Positions 14,118-22,734 of a DNA stretch of 30,762 bases are shown piece after piece. The DNA is from JBIOYL01 sp044870185 (GTDB lineage Bacteria > Actinomycetota > CALGFH01). The position numbers and the translations under genes were made by a program. Under the pieces are notes generated by a model. The model had not been told where the DNA came from, made no database searches, and worked only from the letters and a program-made list of their open reading frames with translations. Position 1 is the first letter of the stretch. Every line of letters starts with the position of its first letter. The stretch is taken from assembly GCA_044870185.1 (NCBI GenBank), contig JBIOYL010000079.1, forward strand, positions 1 through 30,762. Direction: 5' to 3'.

Positions 14118-16082
14118 GTGCCTGAGCAGCATGGCCAGCACGCGATCGCCGCCCACGGGTCGGCGCCAACCCATGGCGGGCATGGCCACCCAGGCGCGCA
14201 CCACGGGCACGGCGCGCATGGGGGAGATGGTGACCACGCCGCGCAGTTCCGCGACCGGTTCTGGCTGAGCCTGCTGCTCACCCTGCCGGTGGTCGCGTAC
14301 TCCGACATGGTGCAAGCGTGGCTGGGGTTCACCCCGCCGCAGTTCCCCGGGGCCGGCTGGGTCGCCCCGGTGCTCGGCACGAGCGTCTTCTTCTACGACA
14401 GCTGGCCGTTCCTGCAAGGCGGCCTCGCCGAGGCACGCAGCCGTCAGCCGGGCATGATGCTGCTCATCTCGCTGGCCATCACGGTCGCGTTCGCCGCCAG
14501 CGTCGCCACCGCCGCCGGCCTGTTCCAGCTGGACTTCTGGTGGGAGCTGGCCCTGCTCATCGTGATCATGCTGCTCGGCCACTGGCTGGAGATGCGCGCC
14601 CTCGGGCAGGCCTCCAGCGCCCTGGACGCCCTCGCCGCCCTGCTGCCCGACGACGCCGAGCGGGTGGTCGGGAACCTGACCGAGACGGTCCCGGTCGGCC
14701 GGCTGCAGGTGGGGGACGTGGTGCTGGTGCGCTCCGGGGGCCGTGTCCCCGCCGACGGCCGGATCGTGGACGGACAGGCCGAGCTGGACGAGTCGATGCT
14801 GACCGGCGAGTCCCGCCCGGTCGGCAAACGGGTCGGGGACCAGGTGGTGGCCGGCACGGTCGCCACCGACTCGGCCATCCGGGTGCGGGTCGAGGCGGTC
14901 GGCGAGCAGACCGCCCTGGCCGGCATCCGCCGGCTGGTCGAGCAGGCCCAGGCCTCCCGGTCGCGTGCCCAGGCCCTGGCCGACCGGGCCGCCGCGCTGC
15001 TGTTCTACTTCGCCACCGCCGTCGGGCTGGTCACCTTCGTGGTCTGGCTCGCCCTCGGCCACCCCTACCAGGCCGTCGAGCGGACCGTGACCGTGCTGGT
15101 GATCGCCTGCCCCCACGCCCTCGGCCTGGCCATCCCCCTGGTCATCGCGATCTCGACCGCGCTCAGCGCCCGCGCCGGGATCCTCATCAAGGACCGGCTC
15201 GCCCTGGAGCGGATGCGCACCGTCGACGCCGTCCTGTTCGACAAGACCGGCACGCTCACCAGGGGCGAGCCGGCGGTCAGGGAGCTCGCCGCGGTCGACG
15301 GCGACGAAGACGGCCTGCTCGCGCTCGCCGGTGGGGTGGAGGCCGACAGCGAGCATCCGCTCGCCCGGGCGATCGTGGCCGCGGCCCGCGCCCGTGGCAG
15401 CCTCGCGCCTGCAAGCGGGTTCCGCTCCATGACCGGCCGCGGCGTCCAGGCCCAGGTCGACGGGGCCACGGTCGCCGTGGGCGGGCCGGCGCTGCTGCGC
15501 GCGCTGGGCCGGCCCGAGCCCGAGACGCTCCGGGAGCGGATCGCCGGTTGGAAGCGGCGGGGGGCCGCCGTCCTGTACGTCGTGCGCGACGGCAAGGTCG
15601 ACGGCAAGGTCGACGGCAAGGTCGTCGGCAAGGTCGTCGGCGCGCTCGCCCTCGAGGATGCCGTGCGATCGGAGTCGCACGAGGCCGTGAACGGGCTGCA
15701 CCGGCTCGGCAAGCGGGTCGTCATGCTCACCGGGGACGCCCGCCAGGTCGCCGACGCCGTGGCCGCGGAGCTCGGCATCGACGAGGTCTTCGCCGAGGTG
15801 GCGCCCGAGGACAAGGACGCGGCCGTGGCCGCCCTGCAACACCGCGGGCTGCAGGTCGCGATGGTGGGCGACGGCGTCAACGACGCCCCGGCGCTGGCCC
15901 GGGCCGATGTGGGTGTCGCGATCGGGGCGGGCACCGACGTGGCCATCGAGTCGGCCGGTGTGGTGCTGGCAAGCGACGACCCGCGGGCCGTCGGTGCGAT
16001 CCTGATGAGCCTGTCCACGATCGTGGTCGCCCTCAACGCCCAGCTGCTGCGCCACCTCGACCTGCGCCCGGGCCGCGCGTAG
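14118..16082 (+). CDS. CopB-like P1B-type heavy-metal ATPase, apparently lacking TM7
   Basis: Metal-exporting ATPase of 654 residues. The N-terminus is a His-rich tail of the CopB type. The TM helices, phosphatase loop TGES, metal-site motif CPH (Cys about 331), phosphorylation motif DKTGT (Asp about 375), the N-domain HP (SEHPLARA) and hinge GDGVNDAPAL are all present. CPH indicates the CopB subgroup (Cu or Ag). The C-terminus goes straight from VVLASDDPRAV to GAILMSLSTIVVALNAQLL. Relatives have roughly 45-50 more residues here, covering the linker and TM7 with its conserved YN. The protein would therefore have one fewer helix and an incomplete metal site. GTG 14118 has an AGGGAGGG site; GTG 14109 is inside that site. 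A repeat expansion lies at 15588-15635. Confidence 0.85.
   Translation: MPEQHGQHAIAAHGSAPTHGGHGHPGAHHGHGAHGGDGDHAAQFRDRFWLSLLLTLPVVAYSDMVQAWLGFTPPQFPGAGWVAPVLGTSVFFYDSWPFLQGGLAEARSRQPGMMLLISLAITVAFAASVATAAGLFQLDFWWELALLIVIMLLGHWLEMRALGQASSALDALAALLPDDAERVVGNLTETVPVGRLQVGDVVLVRSGGRVPADGRIVDGQAELDESMLTGESRPVGKRVGDQVVAGTVATDSAIRVRVEAVGEQTALAGIRRLVEQAQASRSRAQALADRAAALLFYFATAVGLVTFVVWLALGHPYQAVERTVTVLVIACPHALGLAIPLVIAISTALSARAGILIKDRLALERMRTVDAVLFDKTGTLTRGEPAVRELAAVDGDEDGLLALAGGVEADSEHPLARAIVAAARARGSLAPASGFRSMTGRGVQAQVDGATVAVGGPALLRALGRPEPETLRERIAGWKRRGAAVLYVVRDGKVDGKVDGKVVGKVVGALALEDAVRSESHEAVNGLHRLGKRVVMLTGDARQVADAVAAELGIDEVFAEVAPEDKDAAVAALQHRGLQVAMVGDGVNDAPALARADVGVAIGAGTDVAIESAGVVLASDDPRAVGAILMSLSTIVVALNAQLLRHLDLRPGRA
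15588..15635. repeat. Four 12-bp tandem repeats inside the P-type ATPase gene
   Basis: Units at 15588, 15600, 15612 and 15624 read GACGGCAAGGTC three times, then the variant GTCGGCAAGGTC. They encode DGKV-DGKV-DGKV-VGKV in the segment just before ALALEDAVR of the catalytic domain, where relatives have a single copy. The frame is kept, and a loop of about 12 residues is added. Confidence 0.85.
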
Positions 16083-16150
16083 CGGGGGCGGGGCATCGGC
16101 TCCCGGAGTCCGATAAGGTGGAGTCGTTCACGGCGACCTGGAGTGCTGCC

Positions 16151-18133
16151 ATGCCTCAGCTCCGCGCGGCCACGTCCGCCCCGCCCACCTGCGTCTTCCG
16201 CGTCCGCATCCTGGGCGGCGCCTATGCCCCGCCCGGCGCGCGGAAGATCTGGCGTGAGATCGAGCTGCGTGCCGACCAGACCCTCGCCGACCTCGGCGAG
16301 CTGATCCCAGCGGCGTTCGGCTTCGACGACGACCACCTGTGGTCGTTCTTCCTCAGCGGCAAGCCGTGGGACCAGGCAAGCGAGTACGCGCGCACGGCCG
16401 AGTCCGACCCGCTCACCGGGGCGCGTGCGCGCGGCGCGAACCGGCTGCGGGTCCGTGACGCGCCCGCCGACAAGGAGTTCCTGTTCCTGTTCGACTACGG
16501 CGACGAATGGCACTTCGGCGTCAAGCTCGTCCGCACCGGCGAGGTCGAGCGGGGCGCCCGCTACCCGCGGGTGGTGGCCAGCCGGGGCGAGGCGCCGCCG
16601 CAGTACCCGCAGCTCGAGGACGAGGACGACTGGGACGACGACCAGGACGAAGACGACTGGGACCAAGACGACTGGGACCAGGACGACCTTCGGCTTCCGC
16701 TCGGCGTGGGGCTTTCCGAGCCGGAGCCGCCCGAATTCCCCCCGGTCGAGCTGCGCCCGCGGGAGGAGCTTCGGGCGGCCGCCGCCGCGGCGCCGACCGT
16801 CCGGCGGCTGCGGACGCTGGTCGAATGGGTCGGTGCGGGACGCAAGCTCACCCCGAGCGGCAACCTCACCGTCGCCGACGGCAAGGAACTGGCCGGGCTG
16901 CTCGGCCTGGTCGGTCGCGACCAGCCCGCCAGCCTGCGCGTGCGCAGCTCGCAGGACATCGCCGGCCTCGAGCCGCTGCTCGGCTGGGCCAAGGGCCTCC
17001 GCCTGGTCCGCGTCTACCAGGGGCGCCTGGTGGTGGTCAAGCAGCACCGCCGCCTGCTCGACGACCCGTTGGAGCTGGTCAGCCAGGCCGTGGACGTGCT
17101 GCCGTCGTTCGATTGGGCGGCGCCGGTGACAAGCCTGCTGGCGTCGGCGTTCCCAGGCGGGCTGGCCGAAGCCCTGCTCGACCTGCTGTCGCAGCTGTAC
17201 GCGCCCGAGGAGCCGGTAAGCCTCGGGGACCTGGCGGTCCACTTCTGGGAGGAGCACGTGGAGGCCGGCATCCTGGCCGGGCCGGCCCCCAGTCACCTCG
17301 ACCTGTGGCGCATGGCCACGGCCGTCGAGACCGTGCGGCTCGTCAGCCAGCTGCAGGGCCTGGGAATGGCCGAGTTCGCCACCGAGCCGCCGGGCGACGG
17401 CGGGCCGGACGTCGTCGAGGTCGTGCTCGGTGACGTCGACGAGTCCTTGCGCAGCGTGGACGCGTTCCTGGCCGCACTCGCCAAGCTGCCGCTGCGGCTC
17501 ACCCCGCTGGGCATCTGGCAGGCCAACGTGCTGCTGAACGCGCTCGGCGCGGTCGCCCCGGTGGTCGGGGAGCTCGCCGGCAAGGACGCCGCCGCGCTGA
17601 TCGAGAGCGTGGCCGACTACGACGAGCCGACCTGCCGGGCGGAGCTGCGGGCCTGGTGCGAGCAGCGTGGTGCGGCCGCCGCGCGGGAACTGGCCGCCTA
17701 CGCGCGCGCCGCGCCAGGCTTCGAGCAGCGCATGCTCGCCTTCGTCGGCCTGGAGGAGGCCGGACCCGCCGCCGAGGCCGAGGTTCGGGCCATGCTCGCG
17801 GATCCGGCGCTGCGGCCCCACGCGCAGATGTGGCTGGTCCAACGCGGCGTGGAGGACGAGGGCAGCCTCGATCCCGCGTCGGCGACCCTGCTCATGGCCG
17901 AGACGCTGGCGACGATCCTCGACGCGGACGGCCCGGCCGGGCTGGTCGAGCACGTGCAGCAGCTCGGCCCCCCCGACGAGCAGGCGAGCGTCCTCGCCAA
18001 CCTGTGGCGAGCCCAGACCCCGCGCGCCGCCACCGTCCTCGAGACGATCGGCAAGGCCCATCCCAGCGCCAAGGTCGCCAAGGCCGCCCGCAAGGCCGCC
18101 TTCAAGCTCCGCTCCTCCGGAGCCCACGGGTAG
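16151..18133 (+). CDS. pRiA4b ORF-3 family protein with long helical C-terminus
   Basis: A 660-residue cytoplasmic protein. Residues about 14-175 form a pRiA4b ORF-3 domain (VFRVRILGGAYAPPGARKIWREIEL, AFGFDDDHLWSFFLSG, FLFLFDYGDEWHFGVKLV). This family was named from an Agrobacterium plasmid, and its biochemical role is not established. A highly acidic Asp/Trp linker follows. Residues about 215-660 are predominantly helical with Leu/Ala-rich repeats; the last 150 look HEAT-like (AYARAAPGFEQRMLAFVGLEEAG, MLADPALRPHAQMWLVQRG, KVAKAARKAAFKLR). ATG 16151 is the first start before the domain, with GGTGGAG further upstream. It follows the copB-like gene by 68 bases with no evident functional link. 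Confidence 0.8.
   Translation: MPQLRAATSAPPTCVFRVRILGGAYAPPGARKIWREIELRADQTLADLGELIPAAFGFDDDHLWSFFLSGKPWDQASEYARTAESDPLTGARARGANRLRVRDAPADKEFLFLFDYGDEWHFGVKLVRTGEVERGARYPRVVASRGEAPPQYPQLEDEDDWDDDQDEDDWDQDDWDQDDLRLPLGVGLSEPEPPEFPPVELRPREELRAAAAAAPTVRRLRTLVEWVGAGRKLTPSGNLTVADGKELAGLLGLVGRDQPASLRVRSSQDIAGLEPLLGWAKGLRLVRVYQGRLVVVKQHRRLLDDPLELVSQAVDVLPSFDWAAPVTSLLASAFPGGLAEALLDLLSQLYAPEEPVSLGDLAVHFWEEHVEAGILAGPAPSHLDLWRMATAVETVRLVSQLQGLGMAEFATEPPGDGGPDVVEVVLGDVDESLRSVDAFLAALAKLPLRLTPLGIWQANVLLNALGAVAPVVGELAGKDAAALIESVADYDEPTCRAELRAWCEQRGAAAARELAAYARAAPGFEQRMLAFVGLEEAGPAAEAEVRAMLADPALRPHAQMWLVQRGVEDEGSLDPASATLLMAETLATILDADGPAGLVEHVQQLGPPDEQASVLANLWRAQTPRAATVLETIGKAHPSAKVAKAARKAAFKLRSSGAHG
16621..16687. 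repeat. Acidic Asp/Trp repeat in the pRiA4b-family gene
   Basis: Units of about 15 bp based on GACGACTGGGACCAA encode repeated DDWDQ/DDWDD. They form a strongly acidic flexible linker between the N-terminal domain and the helical part. Confidence 0.65.
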
Positions 18134-18234
18134 CCGCAGGACAGCCGCGACGCCCGCATCGGTGCGACCGGTCAGGGTCCAGCCGGGGACGGCCGGCACG
18201 GTGAAGACGCCGCCTCGAGCGAAGGAGGCAGAAC

Positions 18235-19263
18235 ATGCAGACGTCGGATTCATGGGTCGTGGTCGGCCTCGACAATGGCGGGACCAAGAACAACGCCACG
18301 GTGCTGGACGCCGCGGAGCACTTCCTGGTGGACCGGCTGATCGAGACCCCCAGCCTGGTACGGGACGGCCCGGAGGTGGCGGTCGAGGCGCTGGTCCAGG
18401 CGTTCGCGCAGGTGCTCGAGCTCACCGGCACGCCGCGGGCGGCGGTCCGGGCGGTGGGGCTGGACACCCCGGGCCCTGCCAGCGCGGACGGGGTCATCTC
18501 GTCGAAGGGCTCCACCAACTTCGCGCACCCGGCCTGGTTCGGGTTCGACGTCCGCGGCGCGCTCGAGGCGCGGCTGGGCCTGCCGGTCGTCTACAACAAC
18601 GACGCCAACGCGGCCGCGTTGTACGCCCACCACGTGCACTTCGGCGCCGAGGCGGCCACCCGCTCCTCGGTGGCGGCGATCGTGGGCACCGGCCTGGGCG
18701 GCGGCGTGATCGAGGGCGGGCGGGTCGTGCGGGGCGCCGCCGGGATGGCCGGCGAGCTGGGCCACGTCCACATCCCGATGCAGGGGCTGCTCGACGAGGG
18801 ACAGCCGCTGCCCCAATGCAACTGCGGCTTCGTCGGCGACGCCGAGAGCGTGGCGTCGTTGACCGGGATCGAGAAGAACCTGCTGCCGTACTGGCTGGGC
18901 CGGTTCGGCGACCACGAGCTCGCCAGGGTAGGGTCGCTCGCCGCGGCCGCCAAGCTGCTGCGCGCCCACGCCGAGCGCGGCGACCTGCTGGCGCGGAAGA
19001 TCTTCGAGCAGCAGGCGATGGCGCTCGGGCGGCTGTTCACGATCGCCGCCAACTTCACCGACCCGGACGCGTACTTTGTCGGCGGCGGGGTGGTGGAGAC
19101 CGTACCGGAGTTTCGTGGGTGGTTCTTGGCCAAGGTGCGGGAGCACACCACGCTGCGGGAGGAGCAGGCGCGGGTCGCGACTTTCGCCCTGGTGCCCGAT
19201 CTGGACATGGCGGGCGCCCGGGGGGCTGCGGTCGCCGCGTTCGAGACGCTCCAAAGCCGGTGA
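18235..19263 (+). CDS. ROK family sugar kinase (glucokinase-like)
   Basis: A 342-residue cytoplasmic kinase. The ATP-binding GLDNGGTKN is at about 11-19, followed by the sugar site LDTPGPASADG, the catalytic NNDANAAA, the GTGLGGGVIEGGRVVRG phosphate loop and the ROK signature ending AGELGHVHI. ROK enzymes phosphorylate glucose, N-acetyl sugars or fructose; the usual zinc cluster CxCGxxGCxE is here CNCGFVGDAES, in which the third cysteine is replaced by Asp, so zinc binding may be altered. No DNA-binding domain is present, so it is a kinase rather than a ROK repressor. GGAGG lies 6 bases before ATG 18235. It is in operon with the flavoprotein 6 bases downstream. The substrate is not certain. 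Confidence 0.88.
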   Translation: MQTSDSWVVVGLDNGGTKNNATVLDAAEHFLVDRLIETPSLVRDGPEVAVEALVQAFAQVLELTGTPRAAVRAVGLDTPGPASADGVISSKGSTNFAHPAWFGFDVRGALEARLGLPVVYNNDANAAALYAHHVHFGAEAATRSSVAAIVGTGLGGGVIEGGRVVRGAAGMAGELGHVHIPMQGLLDEGQPLPQCNCGFVGDAESVASLTGIEKNLLPYWLGRFGDHELARVGSLAAAAKLLRAHAERGDLLARKIFEQQAMALGRLFTIAANFTDPDAYFVGGGVVETVPEFRGWFLAKVREHTTLREEQARVATFALVPDLDMAGARGAAVAAFETLQSR

Positions 19264-19269
19264 CGGCCC

Positions 19270-20469
19270 GTGGCCGACCATGCGATCGTGGTCGCCGGGG
19301 CCGGCTACGCCGGGTTGCACGTCGCCCTGCGCCTGGCGACCAAGCTGCGGGACAACCCCGAGGTGACGCTGACCCTGGTCGACCGGCACGACTACCACCA
19401 GGCGCTCACCGAGCTGCCCCGGGTGGCCGGAGGCACCCGGGCGGCCGAGGCGGTGCGCATCCCGCTCGACCGTGTCCTGGCCGAGCGGGTCCGGTTCGTC
19501 CAGACCGAGGTCACCGGCTTCGATCTGGCCGGCCGGCGGCTGCTGACCCGGGCCGGGCCGATCGGCTACAACCGGCTGGTGCTGGCGCTGGGCAGCCGGC
19601 CCAACGACTTCGCCATCCCCGGCCTGGCCGAGCGCGCCCTGAGCCTGTACTCGGTCGCCGACGCCGAGCGGGTGTGGGCGGCGGTCAGCCAGACGATCGC
19701 CGCGGCCGCCGGCGCCGCCGACCCCGACCAGCAGCGTCGTCTGGCGACCGTGGTGGTCGGCGGCGGCGGTGCGACCGGCGTGGAGCTGGCCGGTGAGCTG
19801 GCCGAGATGCTGCCCGAGGTGGCGCGCGGCCGCGGGCTGGCGCCCGACCGTCCCAGGGTGGTCCTGGTCGAGGCGGGCAACACCATCCTGGCCGGCTCCT
19901 CGCCGGCGCTGATCGACCGGGCCAGCAGGATCCTCGACGAGCTCGGCGTGCAGGTGTGCACCAACGCGATGATCGCCGAGGCCACCGAGGAGGGCTTCCG
20001 GCTCGCCGACGGCCGGCTGGTGGAGGGCGGCGTGTTCGTGTGGGCCGGCGGGGTGAAGGCGCCGGAGCTGGTGGTGGGCTCCGGGCTGCCGGTCGGCCAC
20101 AACGGCCGGGTCAAGGTCGACCAGCACCTGCGCGTGCTGGGCCACCCGGAGATCTCTGTCGCCGGCGACCTGGCCTCGGTGACCGACCCGCGGTCGGGGC
20201 ACGTGCTGCCGCCACTCGCCCAGGTCGCGCTGGAGGAGGGCGAGACGGTCGCGCGCAACCTCGACGCGGAGCTCCAGGGCAAGCCGCTGGAGACGTTCAC
20301 CTTCCACGACAAGGGCTTCGTCGTCTCGGTCGGGGTGCGTCGCGGGGTGGCGGAGGTGGCCGGCATCACCACCGGCGGGCGGCTGGCCCACCTGCTCAAG
20401 GACGCCATCGAGTGGGAGTACCGCCAGTCCGTCAAGCACCTGCGCGGCTGGGACCCGCTGGCCCTGTGA
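19270..20469 (+). CDS. Type II NADH dehydrogenase-like FAD oxidoreductase
   Basis: A 399-residue flavoprotein starting at GTG 19270. The N-terminal FAD-binding AGAGYAGLHVA is followed by VDRHDYHQALTELPRVAGG, typical of NDH-2 enzymes. The second nucleotide fold VVVGGGGATGVELAGELAEML binds NAD(P)H, and VFVWAGGVKAPELV and SVAGDLASV close the FAD site. The C-terminal part is short (GRLAHLLKDAIEWEYRQSVKHLRGW), with amphipathic character suited to peripheral membrane attachment. NDH-2 enzymes pass electrons from NADH to quinone without pumping protons. It sits 6 bases after the ROK kinase and probably shares its message; the functional link is unclear. Confidence 0.88.
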   Translation: MADHAIVVAGAGYAGLHVALRLATKLRDNPEVTLTLVDRHDYHQALTELPRVAGGTRAAEAVRIPLDRVLAERVRFVQTEVTGFDLAGRRLLTRAGPIGYNRLVLALGSRPNDFAIPGLAERALSLYSVADAERVWAAVSQTIAAAAGAADPDQQRRLATVVVGGGGATGVELAGELAEMLPEVARGRGLAPDRPRVVLVEAGNTILAGSSPALIDRASRILDELGVQVCTNAMIAEATEEGFRLADGRLVEGGVFVWAGGVKAPELVVGSGLPVGHNGRVKVDQHLRVLGHPEISVAGDLASVTDPRSGHVLPPLAQVALEEGETVARNLDAELQGKPLETFTFHDKGFVVSVGVRRGVAEVAGITTGGRLAHLLKDAIEWEYRQSVKHLRGWDPLAL

Positions 20470-20579
20470 TCGGTCGCGGGCGCACCAGCCCGCCGGGGGC
20501 TCGACCGCCGCCGCGGTGAATCAAGCCTGCCGGTTCGTGGTTATGAAGGCAAGGCGCCTCGACCCTGCAAGGAGGCAGC

Positions 20580-21710
20580 ATGGCAACCGCAACAGCAGCG
20601 CCGTCTCGTCCTGGCCCGCAGCGGTTCGGCTGGCGACGGTGTCTGCTCGCCCTCGGCCTGGTGACCGCGCTGGTCGCCCTGGCCCAGGCGGCGCCGGCCG
20701 CCGCGTCGCAGCCCGGTAACGCCTACCGGCAGACCAACCTCGTCTCCGACCTGCCCGGCCTGGCCCAGCTCACCGACCCCGACCTGGTCAACCCCTGGGG
20801 TCTGGCGGCCGGCCCGACCACCCCGGCGTGGGTGGCCGACAACGGCACCGACAAGGCCACCATCTACCGCGGCTTCGTGGGCGGCAGCCCCATCACCAAG
20901 GCCCCGCTGGTCGTCAGCATCCCCGGCGGCGCCCCGACCGGGCTGGTCTTCAACCCCACCACCGGGTTCGTGGTCCGCTCCGGCGACGCCAGCGGCCCGG
21001 CGCTGTTCCTGTTCGACTCCGAGGCCGGGCTGGTCACCGGCTGGAACCCCGGCGTGCCCCCGCCGCCGCCCTCCACCCAGGCGCAGGTCGGCGCCAGCAT
21101 GCCCGACGCCATCTACAAGGGCCTGGCGATCGCCAGCACCTCGGCCGGCACCTTCCTGTACGGGGCCAACTTCCACCAAGCACGGATCGACGTCTTCGAC
21201 TCCAACTTCAACCTGGTGCACCTGTCCGGCAGTTTCTCCGACCCCGAGATCCCGGCGGGCTTTGCGCCCTTCAACGTCCAGCAGCTCGGCGGCCGGCTGT
21301 ACGTTGCCTACGCCAAGCAGGACGCCGCCCGCGAGGATGAGGTCGCCGGCCCGGCCCTGGGCTTCGTGGACGTCTACAGCACCAGCGGCCGGCTGCTGCG
21401 CCACCTGATCGAGCACGGCCAACTGAACGCCCCATGGGGTCTGGTGCTGGCCCCGGCGGGCTTTGGCCGCTTCAGCGGCGCCCTGCTGGTGGGCAACTTC
21501 GGCAACGGTCGCATCAACGCCTACAGTCCAGCCACTGGCGAGTTCCTCGGCCGCCTGCGGCACTCCGACGGCAGCCCGATCCAGATCGACGGCCTGTGGG
21601 CGCTGCGCTTCGGCAACGGCGTCACCGGCAACTCCACCACGCTGCTGTTCACCGCCGGCATCGACGACGAGGCCCACGGCCTGTTCGGCGCCATCGAGGC
21701 GGCAGGCTAG
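20580..21710 (+). CDS. Secreted TIGR03118 family protein
   Basis: A 376-residue exported protein. Residues 1-42 form a signal peptide with basic start (RFGWRRC), a hydrophobic core and AAPAAAS cleavage region. The mature part carries the TIGR03118 pattern: YRQTNLVSDLPGLAQLTDPDLVNPWGLA near its start, ADNGTDKATIY, PTGLVFNP, IYKGLAIA, LYGANFHQARIDVFD, FVDVYSTSGRLLRHL, NAPWGLVLAP, LLVGNFGNGRINAY and LWALRFGNG near the end. The recurring short strands suggest a beta-propeller. The function of the family is not known. AAGGAGG lies 5 bases before ATG 20580. Confidence 0.9.
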   Translation: MATATAAPSRPGPQRFGWRRCLLALGLVTALVALAQAAPAAASQPGNAYRQTNLVSDLPGLAQLTDPDLVNPWGLAAGPTTPAWVADNGTDKATIYRGFVGGSPITKAPLVVSIPGGAPTGLVFNPTTGFVVRSGDASGPALFLFDSEAGLVTGWNPGVPPPPPSTQAQVGASMPDAIYKGLAIASTSAGTFLYGANFHQARIDVFDSNFNLVHLSGSFSDPEIPAGFAPFNVQQLGGRLYVAYAKQDAAREDEVAGPALGFVDVYSTSGRLLRHLIEHGQLNAPWGLVLAPAGFGRFSGALLVGNFGNGRINAYSPATGEFLGRLRHSDGSPIQIDGLWALRFGNGVTGNSTTLLFTAGIDDEAHGLFGAIEAAG

Positions 21711-21805
21711 CCGCGGCGACGCCTGCTTGGGGGCTCCTCGGGAGACGCCGCCGCCTCGGCTATCGTGGGGTCGGCGCCGGACCCACCGGACAGCGAGGAG
21801 CCCCC

Positions 21806-22690
21806 ATGCCCGACCACGGCCGTGAGCCGAAGTTCGGCTACTTCCTCATCCCCAACGCCGCCGATCCGCTGCTGGCCACCGCGCAGGAGGTCGAGCGGCT
21901 GGGCTTGGACTACATCGGCGTCCAGGACCACCCCTACCAGCGCCGCTTCGTCGACGCCTGGACGCTGCTGGCCATGATCGCCGCGACCACCCGACGGGTC
22001 GGTGTGTTCCCCGACGTGGCCAGCCTGCCGCTGCGGCCACCCGCGGTGCTGGCCAAGGCGGCCGCCAGCCTGGACGTGCTCAGCGGCGGCCGGGTGGAGC
22101 TGGGGCTTGGCGCCGGCGCCTTCTGGGACGCGATCTGGGCGTTCGGCGGTCCCCGGCGCAGCCCCGGCCAGGCGTATGCGGCCCTGGCCGAGGCCATCAC
22201 GGTGATCCGCAAGGTCTGGAGCGGCGAGCGCAACCTGCGCTTCGACGGCGCCCACTACCGGCTGGCCGGCGCCCAGTCCGGCCCGACCCCGGCCCACCCG
22301 ATCGGCATCTGGCTGGGCGTGTACGGGCCCCGGGCGCTCGAGCTGGCCGGGCGGACAGCCGACGGCTGGCTGCCGTCGTTCCGGGGCGAGCTGCGCCCCC
22401 TGGTCGAGGGGGCGGCCCGGCTGGATGCGGGCGCGGCCGAGGCAGGGCGCGACCCGGGCGAGCTGCGCCGGGTGCTCAACGTCGCCGGTGCCATCACCGA
22501 CGGTGCCTCCGAGGGTCCCCTGCGGGGCCCGGTGGCGCAGTGGACCGACGAGCTGACCGCGCTGGTGACCGAGCACGGCTTCGACACCTTCATCCTGTGG
22601 GCCGAGGGGCCCGGCCAGCTGGCGCGGTTCGCCGAGGAGGTCGTTCCGGCGGTCCGCGCCCAGGTGGCCAGGCAACGCGCGGTCGCCTGA
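21806..22690 (+). CDS. LLM-class flavin/F420-dependent oxidoreductase
   Basis: A 294-residue TIM-barrel oxidoreductase of the bacterial luciferase family. Visible landmarks are the start FGYFLIPNAADPLLATAQEVERLGLDYIGVQD, VFPDVASLPLRPPAVLAKAAASLDVLSGGRVELGLGAG and the IWLGVYGPRALELAGRTADGW strand. The second half is short and matches F420-dependent members as well as FMN-dependent ones; cofactor and substrate are unproven. ATG 21806 is preceded by GCGAGGAG. TATCGT at 21761-21766 may be a -10. It converges with cobS, 44 bases apart. Confidence 0.88.
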   Translation: MPDHGREPKFGYFLIPNAADPLLATAQEVERLGLDYIGVQDHPYQRRFVDAWTLLAMIAATTRRVGVFPDVASLPLRPPAVLAKAAASLDVLSGGRVELGLGAGAFWDAIWAFGGPRRSPGQAYAALAEAITVIRKVWSGERNLRFDGAHYRLAGAQSGPTPAHPIGIWLGVYGPRALELAGRTADGWLPSFRGELRPLVEGAARLDAGAAEAGRDPGELRRVLNVAGAITDGASEGPLRGPVAQWTDELTALVTEHGFDTFILWAEGPGQLARFAEEVVPAVRAQVARQRAVA

Positions 22691-22734
22691 GCTCCCTCGG
22701 CGGTGCCGTTGCGGACCGGTCAAACGGCGCGCGG

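Noticed and set aside
13441..14169. N-terminal extension of the leftward hypothetical gene
   Set aside because: It runs antisense through the antitoxin, zinc finger and ATPase start and becomes Arg/Ser-rich noise; GTG 13440 is the last sensible start.
14318..16150. Upstream extension of the pRiA4b-family frame through the ATPase gene
   Set aside because: It is out-of-frame reading of the ATPase; recognisable protein begins after ATG 16151.
15065..18253. Leftward open frame of more than 1000 codons opposite the copB-like and pRiA4b-family genes
   Set aside because: No recognisable domain; shadow of two well-supported plus-strand genes.
22691..22734. Shared terminator between the LLM oxidoreductase gene and cobS
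   Set aside because: Only a weak CCGTT/AACGG pairing with a large loop and the short palindrome GACCGGTC were seen; not enough to call.
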